Of a DNA stretch of 64,000 nucleotides, positions 58,744 through 64,000 are shown piece after piece. The position numbers and the translations under genes are program-made. Numbering within the stretch: the stretch's first letter is position 1; the number at the start of each line of letters is the position of its first letter. The notes under the pieces are model-generated. The model did no database searches. It had not been told where the DNA came from and saw only the letters and a program-made list of their open reading frames with translations. Source of the DNA: Mycobacterium stomatepiae (GTDB taxonomy: Bacteria; Actinomycetota; Actinomycetes; Mycobacteriales; Mycobacteriaceae); the NCBI RefSeq assembly GCF_010731715.1, contig NZ_AP022587.1, forward strand, positions 1,364,001 through 1,428,000. Direction: 5' to 3'.

Positions 58744-59632
58744 ATCGCCACAAACATCGCACTCGTGGGTCCGGGCGCCGTCGGTACGACGATCGCCGCA
58801 CTACTGTATCAGGCCGGGCATTCGTTGCTGGTCTGCGGGCGCAGCGCCCGCAGACAGCATCGAAGTGCGTCCCGACGGCCAGGACCCGATCGTGGTGCCC
58901 GGGCCGGTGTGCACCGACCCCGCCGACGTCACCGAATCCGTCGACGTCGTGATCCTGGCGGTCAAGGCCACCCAGAACGACGCCGCTGCGGGCTGGCTGT
59001 CTCGCCTGTGCGCCGAGCACACGATCGTCACCGTGCTGCAGAACGGCGTCGAGCAGGTCGAACAGGTTCAGCCGCTGTGCCCGTCGTCGGCCGTCGTTCC
59101 GGGCATCGTCTGGTATTCCGCCGAGACCCAGCCGCAGGGTTGGGTACGGCTACGCACCGAAGCCGCCCTGGTGCTGCCGAGCGGTCCCTCGGCTCACACC
59201 GTTGCCGAGCTGCTGCGGGGCGCCGGCTGCCGGGTCGACTGCGACCCGGACTTCCTCACCGCGGGCTGGCGCAAGCTGCTGACCAATGCGCTGGCCGGGT
59301 TCATGGCGCTGTCCGGGCGGCGGTCCGGCATGTTTCGCCGCGACGACGTGGCCGCCTTGTCGCGCCGGTATGTGGCCGAATGCCTCGCGGTCGCGCGGGC
59401 CGAGGGGGCCCGGCTGCCGGACAGCGTGGTCGACGAGCTGACCGGGATGTTCCGTCAGGCGCCCGAAGACATGGGCACCTCGATACTGGCCGACCGGGAG
59501 TATCGCCGGCCGATGGAATGGGACATCCGCAACGGGGTGATCATCCGCAAGGCACGCGCGCACAACCTGGCGACGCCGATCAGCGATGTGCTGGTGCCAC
59601 TGCTGGCCGCGGCCAGCAGTGGCACCAGCTAA
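58744..59632 (+). CDS. ketopantoate reductase-like oxidoreductase (ApbA/PanE, Rv2573-like), frameshifted
   Basis: The Rossmann start NIALVGPGAVGTTIAALLYQ is followed by LLVCGRSAR. One extra A near 58851-58854 then breaks the frame; without it the reading continues DSIEVRPDGQDPIVVPGPV, ILAVKATQND, TVLQNGVEQVEQ and a C-terminal ApbA domain with GWRKLLTNALAGFMALSG, 295 aa in all. No ATG, GTG or TTG precedes the first beta strand in frame: the expected start position is ATC at 58744, and the first normal start, GTG 58765, would delete the strand. Reduces a 2-keto acid or lactone with NADPH; the substrate is not known. Confidence 0.7.
59590..59629. terminator. 40-bp perfect palindrome at a gene end
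   Basis: GCTGGTGCCACTGCTGGCCG (59590-59609) is followed without spacer by its exact complement (59610-59629), ending at the stop codon of the reductase gene. As RNA it would be a 20-bp stem less the loop bases. No T-tract follows (AAATTCAAG). It also encodes the last 14 residues of the protein. Confidence 0.55.
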
Positions 59633-59641
59633 ATTCAAGCC

Positions 59642-60145
59642 ATGCATCCCTGTGAGCGCGTCGATCTCGACTTCATCGAGACCGCGCCATTCCGGTTCCG
59701 CAACAGCGTCGACCTCGCCATCACGCCCGAGCAGGTTTTCGACGTGCTGGCCGACGCCGATGCCTGGCCGCGCTGGGCGTCAGTGATCACCAAGGTGACC
59801 TGGACCAGTCCCGAGCCGCGCGGGGTCGGCACCACCCGCATCGTCGAGATGCGCGGCGGCATCACCGGCGACGAGGAGTTTCTCGCCTGGGAACCGTTCA
59901 CCCACATGGCATTCCGGTTCAACCAGTGCTCGACGGCAGCCGTCGCCGCCTTTGCCGAGGACTATCGCGTCGAGGTCATCCCCGGTGGCTGCCGGCTGAC
60001 CTGGACGATGGCGCAGAAACCCGCCGGTCCCGCGCGTTTGGCGATGGTGGTGGTAGGGCCGCTGCTGAACTTGGGCCTGCGCCGGTTTCTGAGCAACCTG
60101 CGGCGCTACACCGACAGCCGATTTGCCGCTACGCAACAACGTTAG
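59642..60145 (+). CDS. SRPBCC/START-like ligand-binding protein (Rv2574-like)
   Basis: 167 aa. Polyketide-cyclase-like barrel: FRFRNSVDLAITPEQVFDVLADADAWPRW, TRIVEMRGGITGDEEFLAWEP, FAEDYRVEVIPGGCRLTWTM and a long C-terminal helix LLNLGLRRFLSNLRRYTDSR. Such proteins hold hydrophobic ligands; no enzyme motif is visible. It is 9 bp after the ApbA gene, beyond the 40-bp palindrome. Confidence 0.82.
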   Translation: MHPCERVDLDFIETAPFRFRNSVDLAITPEQVFDVLADADAWPRWASVITKVTWTSPEPRGVGTTRIVEMRGGITGDEEFLAWEPFTHMAFRFNQCSTAAVAAFAEDYRVEVIPGGCRLTWTMAQKPAGPARLAMVVVGPLLNLGLRRFLSNLRRYTDSRFAATQQR

Positions 60146-60164
60146 GTGTGTGCAAAGCTAAATC

Positions 60165-61043
60165 ATGACCTTCAACGAGGGTATGCAGATCGACACCAGC
60201 ACCGCGGAGTCGTCCGGTGGCGGTGGCATGGGCATGGCCCTCGGCGGCGGTGGCGTCGGGCTGCTGATCCTGATCGCGGCCCTGTTCTTCGGCATCGATC
60301 CGGGCAAGGTAATGCCCCCGCAGGGCGCCAACACCGGCGGCTACTCGGCGCCCGGTTTCGACCTGAGCCAGTGCAAGACCGGCGCCGACGCCAACAAGTA
60401 CGTGCAGTGTCGCGTGGTCGCCACCGGCAACTCCGTGGACGCGGTCTGGCATCAGCTGATGCCGAACTACACCCGCCCGCATGTGCGCCTGTTCACCAGT
60501 TCGGTGAACACCGGCTGCGGACCGGCCACCACCGCGGTCGGGCCGTTCTACTGCCCGGTGGACCAGACCGCGTATTTCGACACCGACTTCTTCAAGGAGC
60601 TGGTCGATAAATTCGGTTCCAGCGGTGGGCCTTTCGCGCAGGAGTACGTGGTCGCCCACGAATACGGTCACCACGTCCAGCAACTGCAGGGCATCCTGGG
60701 CCGTTCCCAGCAGGGCGCGCAGGGCGCCGGCGGCAACGGCGTTCGTACCGAGTTGCAGGCCGACTGTTACGCCGGCATCTGGGCGCACTACGCGTCGACG
60801 GTCAAACAGCAGAGCACCGGCGTGCCGTACCTGGAACCGTTGAGCGACAAGGATATTCAGGATGCCCTCTCGGCGGCCGCGTCGGTGGGCGACGACCGGA
60901 TCCAGAAGGAGTCGACCGGCCGGGTCAATCCCGAGTCGTGGACCCACGGATCGGCCGCGCAACGCCAAAAGTGGTTTACCGTCGGGTATCAGACGGGAGA
61001 CCCGCACCAGTGCGACACGTTCGCCGCGACGGACCTCGGTTAG
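60165..61043 (+). CDS. YpfJ-type neutral zinc metallopeptidase (Rv2575-like)
   Basis: 292 aa. One N-terminal transmembrane helix (GVGLLILIAALFFGIDPGK) after a Gly-rich cytoplasmic stretch; the rest is extracytoplasmic. YVVAHEYGHHVQQLQG is the HExxH zinc motif. ELQADCYAGIWAH gives the third ligand, and CPVDQTAYFDTDFFKEL is the family signature. Cysteines C67, C78 and others may form disulfides. Peptidase activity in this family is predicted, with few members tested. 19 bp after the SRPBCC gene. Confidence 0.87.
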   Translation: MTFNEGMQIDTSTAESSGGGGMGMALGGGGVGLLILIAALFFGIDPGKVMPPQGANTGGYSAPGFDLSQCKTGADANKYVQCRVVATGNSVDAVWHQLMPNYTRPHVRLFTSSVNTGCGPATTAVGPFYCPVDQTAYFDTDFFKELVDKFGSSGGPFAQEYVVAHEYGHHVQQLQGILGRSQQGAQGAGGNGVRTELQADCYAGIWAHYASTVKQQSTGVPYLEPLSDKDIQDALSAAASVGDDRIQKESTGRVNPESWTHGSAAQRQKWFTVGYQTGDPHQCDTFAATDLG

Positions 61044-61065
61044 ACCCCGGCCAGCTGACCTTTCA

Positions 61066-61079
61066 GCTCGGCGCCGAGC
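61066..61079. terminator. palindrome between convergent genes
   Basis: GCTCGGCGCCGAGC is a perfect 14-bp inverted repeat in the 41-bp gap between the YpfJ-type gene (+) and the secreted-protein gene (-). A likely shared terminator, without a T-tract. Confidence 0.4.
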
Positions 61080-61084
61080 CCTAA

Positions 61085-61525
61085 CTAACCGAGCTTGCAG
61101 GTGGCGGTCGTGGTGGCGTCCTGGTGGACGACCACTTGACCGTCCACCGCGATCTCGCAGTGGAGCTGCGCGGGGCCGTTGCCGGAATCCGGCCAGTGCA
61201 GCATGCCGCTGGCGCTGATGGTCGCGTACTGGTTCGGGTTCGCCAGGGTGGCGGTGTAAGTGACCGGCGTTCCGCCGCTGAGCGGGGCCTGCACGCTGGT
61301 CATGAACTTCGACGGGTCCGCGTTGTAGGCGGCCTGACTGGGCGGATCGGAACTCACGTAGTTGACGGTGGCGGTCAGATTGTTGGGACTGGTCACCGTG
61401 TAGGTCACCTGATGGCCATCCGCATGCGCCGTCGCCGGACCGAGAATCACTCCCCCGGCCAGTGCAAACGTTGCCGACGCGACCGCGCTGGTCCCTTTTC
61501 GCAGGTTCGTCATCACGCTCGTCAT
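61085..61525 (-). CDS. secreted conserved protein (Rv2576c-like)
   Basis: 146 aa. Signal peptide of about 35 residues: TNLRKGTSAVASATFALAGG, then VILGPATAHA, with probable cleavage after AHA. The mature part is an all-beta, Thr/Asn/Tyr-rich domain (HQVTYTVTSPNNLTATVNYVSS; YATISASGMLHWPDS) with two cysteines at the end (LHCEIAVDG; TATCKLG) that could form a disulfide. Function unknown. ATG 61525 is used; an ATG five codons later is also possible. Confidence 0.78.
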   Translation of the reverse strand: MTSVMTNLRKGTSAVASATFALAGGVILGPATAHADGHQVTYTVTSPNNLTATVNYVSSDPPSQAAYNADPSKFMTSVQAPLSGGTPVTYTATLANPNQYATISASGMLHWPDSGNGPAQLHCEIAVDGQVVVHQDATTTATCKLG

Positions 61526-61599
61526 ATCGAAAACGCTACCGGATTTGTTACCGACGGCTCCGGCGTTCACCCTGACCAGCCGCGCGGGGAGAAGCCCGA

Positions 61600-62625
61600 C
61601 TAGAACAGGGTCGCCTGGACGGGTTGCGGGTCTGCGGCCTTCGGCGCTTGCGAGAACGGCCGCTGGTCGCCGGTCAGCCGATGTTTGGCGATCAGCGGCG
61701 CGGCCCGCGTTCGCAGCCTCTCGCGATAGTCCGGCGGCAGATAGGCTCCGCGCCGGTACAGCTCGCGGCAACGTCCGACCAGTTCGGGATGCGAACGAGT
61801 CAGCCAGGCCATGAACCACCCTCGGGTCGACCGACGCAGATGCAGGCCGAAAACGGTCACGCTGGTCGCACCGGCGGCCGCGATCTGGCCCAGCAGCCCG
61901 TCGAGGTGCTCGGCCGAGTCGGTCAGGTGCGGCAGCACCGGCGCGACCATCACGTGGCAGTCGAGGCCGGCGTCGCGGACCGCGGCGATCAGACCCAGCC
62001 GCGCCTGCGGTGTCGGCGTGCCCGGTTCGACGTCGCGGTGCAACTCGGCATCCCCGACCGCCAGCGACACCGCGACCGACACCGACACCTGTTGGGAGAC
62101 AGCGGAAATCAGCGGCAGGTCGCGACGGAGCAGGGTGCCTTTTGTGAGGATGGACAGCGGGGTGCCGGATTCGGCGAGGGCGCCGATGATGCCCGGCATC
62201 AGGGCGTAGCGACCCTCGGCGCGCTGGTAGGGATCGGTGTTGGTGCCCAGCGCGACGGCTTCGCCTCGCCACGACGGCCGGCGCAACTCGCGACGCAAAA
62301 CCTCCGCGACATTGGTCTTGACCACGATCTGGGTGTCGAAATCGGTCCCGGAATCGAAGTGCAGATATTCGTGAGTGGGCCGGGCGAAACAGTAGCCGCA
62401 GGCGTGCGAACAGCCGCGGTAGCCGTTGACGGTGTACCGAAACGGCAGCGCGGCCGCCTCCGGAATCTTGTTGAGCGCCGACTTGCAGAGCACCTCGTGA
62501 AAGGTGATTCCCTCGAACTGGGGTGCGCGCACGCTGCGGACCAGACCGATCCGCTGCAGACCCGGCAATGCGCCGTCGTCGATCGGTTCCCCGTTGACCG
62601 CGACGGCCTGGTCCGCCCACCGCAT
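61600..62625 (-). CDS. radical SAM protein, SplB-like (Rv2578c-like), SOS-regulated
   Basis: 341 aa from ATG 62625 (MRWADQAVAVNGEPIDD). The radical SAM cluster motif is NGYRGCSHACGYCFARPTHE (Cx3CxxC). GTNTDPYQRAEGRY and ILTKGTLLRRDLPLI follow, as in spore-photoproduct-lyase-like Rv2578c proteins. A perfect mycobacterial SOS box (62634-62649) lies 9 bp upstream. The M. tuberculosis orthologue is DNA-damage induced, so a nucleic-acid repair or modification role is likely; the reaction is unknown. Confidence 0.88.
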   Translation of the reverse strand: MRWADQAVAVNGEPIDDGALPGLQRIGLVRSVRAPQFEGITFHEVLCKSALNKIPEAAALPFRYTVNGYRGCSHACGYCFARPTHEYLHFDSGTDFDTQIVVKTNVAEVLRRELRRPSWRGEAVALGTNTDPYQRAEGRYALMPGIIGALAESGTPLSILTKGTLLRRDLPLISAVSQQVSVSVAVSLAVGDAELHRDVEPGTPTPQARLGLIAAVRDAGLDCHVMVAPVLPHLTDSAEHLDGLLGQIAAAGATSVTVFGLHLRRSTRGWFMAWLTRSHPELVGRCRELYRRGAYLPPDYRERLRTRAAPLIAKHRLTGDQRPFSQAPKAADPQPVQATLF

Positions 62626-62633
62626 TCCCACAT

Positions 62634-62649
62634 TCGAACATTCGTTCGA
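62634..62649. promoter_or_regulatory. LexA SOS box
   Basis: TCGAAC-ATTC-GTTCGA is an exact match to the mycobacterial LexA consensus TCGAAC-N4-GTTCGA. It lies in the 81-bp divergent gap between the radical SAM gene (-) and the HelD-like helicase (+), within reach of both promoters. Confidence 0.9.
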
Positions 62650-62706
62650 TGCGGTGTCAAGCCGGCCCCCTAGACTTGGCCGAGACCAGAAGTGGCGGAG
62701 GGGAAC

Positions 62707-64000
62707 TTGTCGAATCCTGAGTATGACGACGAACTGCAGTCCGAGCAGGCGTACGTAACCGAGCTCTATGCGCGGCTCGACGCCGAACGGGCACGGGCGA
62801 AGGACAAATTCCGTGTGGCATTGCTGGGCGATGGCGGCGAGAGCCTGTCGGATCGTGACGCCGAGGTCCGGGCGGTGGCCAGGGAGGTCAAGCGCCTCGA
62901 CGTGGCGGACTACGGACTGTGCTTCGGGCGGCTGGACGCCCTCTCCGGCGAACGCTCCTACATCGGCCGGATCGGCCTGTTCGACGCCGACAACGAATAC
63001 CACCCGCTGCTGCTCGACTGGCGGGCGCCGGCGGCTCGCGCCTTCTACGTCGCCACCTCCGCGAGCCCCGAGGGCATGCACCGGCGCCGCCAGTTCCACA
63101 CCCGCGGACGGCGCGTGGTCGACTTCACCGACGAGGTGTTCGGCCGGCCCGGTGCCGACGCGCAGGGCGATGCCGCCCTGCTGGCGGCGGTCAATGCGCC
63201 CCGGGGCGAGGGTATGCGCGACATCGTCGCGACCATTCAGGCTCAGCAGGACGAGATCATCCGGCTCGATCACCCGGGCGTCCTGGTGATCGAAGGTGGG
63301 CCCGGCACCGGGAAGACCGTCGTGGCGCTGCACCGCGTCGCGTACTTGCTGTACACCCAGCGCGAGCGCATCGAACGCCACGGAGTCCTTGTGGTGGGCC
63401 CGAATTCGGCGTTCCTTCGTCACGTCGATCGCGTGTTGCCGTCGCTGGGCGAGTCCAGCGTGGTGTTCATGACGCCGGGCGATCTGGTTCCGGGCATGCA
63501 GGCCACCGCCGAGGACAGCCCGGAAGCTGCGGCGTTCAAGGGCTCACTGAGAATCCTCGACGTGTTGGCCGCCGCGATCGCGGACCGGCAGCGGCTGCCC
63601 GAACGCCCGCTGGAGATCCAACTGGCCGACGTCACGATGCGCATCGACGCCGAAATCGCGGGATGGGCGCGGGAGGAGGCGCGCGGCAGTGGACAGCCGC
63701 ACAACCAGGCCCGCGCGGTGTTCGTCGACATCCTGACCTGGGCGCTGACCGAGCGGGCGATCGCGCGGATCGGCCGCGGCTGGCTGACCCGCGAGGACCG
63801 CAATGCCTGGGAGCAGCTGCGCGGCGACCTGCTCGCCGAACTCGCGGACAACGAACAGTTCACCGCCGCGCTCGATCGGCTCTGGCCGATCCTCACGCCG
63901 CAGGAACTGTTGACTTCGCTGTACCTGTCCCCCGAGCGACTGCATGCCGTGGGTGCTCCCCAATCGCTGCTGCGCGTGGCCGGTGATCCGTGGACGGTGT
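62707..64000 (+). CDS. HelD/UvrD-like superfamily 1 helicase, N-terminal part (cut by window edge)
   Basis: At least 431 codons without a stop, running off the right edge. Start TTG 62707 (LSNPEYDDELQSEQAYVTEL) has GGAGGGG 3 nt upstream. An N-terminal coiled-coil-like helix pair (AYVTELYARLDAERARAKDK) is followed by RSYIGRIGLFDADNEYHPLLLDWRAPAA, the typical HelD region, and Walker A IEGGPGTGKTVVALHR. HelD proteins insert the coiled coil into RNA polymerase and release stalled complexes. A DNA helicase without polymerase contact is the alternative. It shares its upstream region and the SOS box with the radical SAM gene. Confidence 0.87.
   Translation, partial: MSNPEYDDELQSEQAYVTELYARLDAERARAKDKFRVALLGDGGESLSDRDAEVRAVAREVKRLDVADYGLCFGRLDALSGERSYIGRIGLFDADNEYHPLLLDWRAPAARAFYVATSASPEGMHRRRQFHTRGRRVVDFTDEVFGRPGADAQGDAALLAAVNAPRGEGMRDIVATIQAQQDEIIRLDHPGVLVIEGGPGTGKTVVALHRVAYLLYTQRERIERHGVLVVGPNSAFLRHVDRVLPSLGESSVVFMTPGDLVPGMQATAEDSPEAAAFKGSLRILDVLAAAIADRQRLPERPLEIQLADVTMRIDAEIAGWAREEARGSGQPHNQARAVFVDILTWALTERAIARIGRGWLTREDRNAWEQLRGDLLAELADNEQFTAALDRLWPILTPQELLTSLYLSPERLHAVGAPQSLLRVAGDPWTV

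Overview
The window looks like the chromosome of a nontuberculous, probably slow-growing Mycobacterium. It is GC-rich, carries a PPE-family gene with the PPE-SVP motif, and contains mycothiol-dependent formaldehyde dehydrogenase. From about 25.1 kb onward the gene order matches, from memory, the M. tuberculosis block Rv2531c to Rv2578c: decarboxylase, nusB-efp-pepQ, aroQBKC, aroE-mltG-ruvX-alaS, rarA, the transglutaminase/ATP-grasp cluster, aspS, and a radical SAM gene with an SOS box. I saw no tRNA, rRNA, CRISPR array or insertion sequence. No gene-free stretch exceeds about 260 bp.

Region 1 (1-8.2 kb) is an accessory catabolic module. On the minus strand is a quaternary-amine-type Rieske oxygenase coupled to a TetR gene that is cut by the window edge. 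Divergent from it are a small orphan gene, a [3Fe-4S] ferredoxin, an ADP-forming acyl-CoA synthetase, two paralogous acyl-CoA dehydrogenases flanking an SDR with an altered active site, and an enoyl-CoA hydratase. A perfect 25-bp palindrome with an iron-box-like core precedes the hydratase. A PPE gene ends the run.

Region 2 (9.5-25.1 kb) is the most interesting part. It is one long minus-strand operon for methylated-amine catabolism. In transcription order it encodes a cupin, two tandem copies of a three-gene heme-dependent oxidative N-demethylase module (DmmA-like protein, ferredoxin-type reductase, HODM catalytic subunit), an APC permease, a small zinc-ribbon membrane protein, and gamma-glutamylmethylamide synthetase. 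Then come the three N-methylglutamate synthase subunits, a single FAD-dependent dehydrogenase, S-(hydroxymethyl)mycothiol dehydrogenase and a metallo-beta-lactamase-fold hydrolase. The inferred logic is: secondary amine demethylated to methylamine, methylamine carried through gamma-glutamylmethylamide and N-methylglutamate, and formaldehyde from each step taken by mycothiol. An XRE-cupin regulator sits upstream.

Region 3 (25.1-64 kb) is conserved core: translation (nusB, efp, alaS, aspS), shikimate pathway (aroQ, aroB, aroK, aroC, aroE), envelope (mltG), replication maintenance (ruvX, rarA), a putative peptide-modification cluster (two transglutaminases, permuted ATP-grasp/alpha-E protein, metallopeptidase), and at the right edge a partial HelD-like helicase diverging from the SOS-controlled radical SAM gene.

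Six genes (ferredoxin, gmaS, the first dmmA-like gene, the Orn/Lys/Arg decarboxylase, a FUSC transporter and an ApbA-type reductase) are each broken by a single one-base indel, and each reads through cleanly when it is corrected. That density points to residual assembly errors more than to gene decay. Such genes are given their full reconstructed extents.
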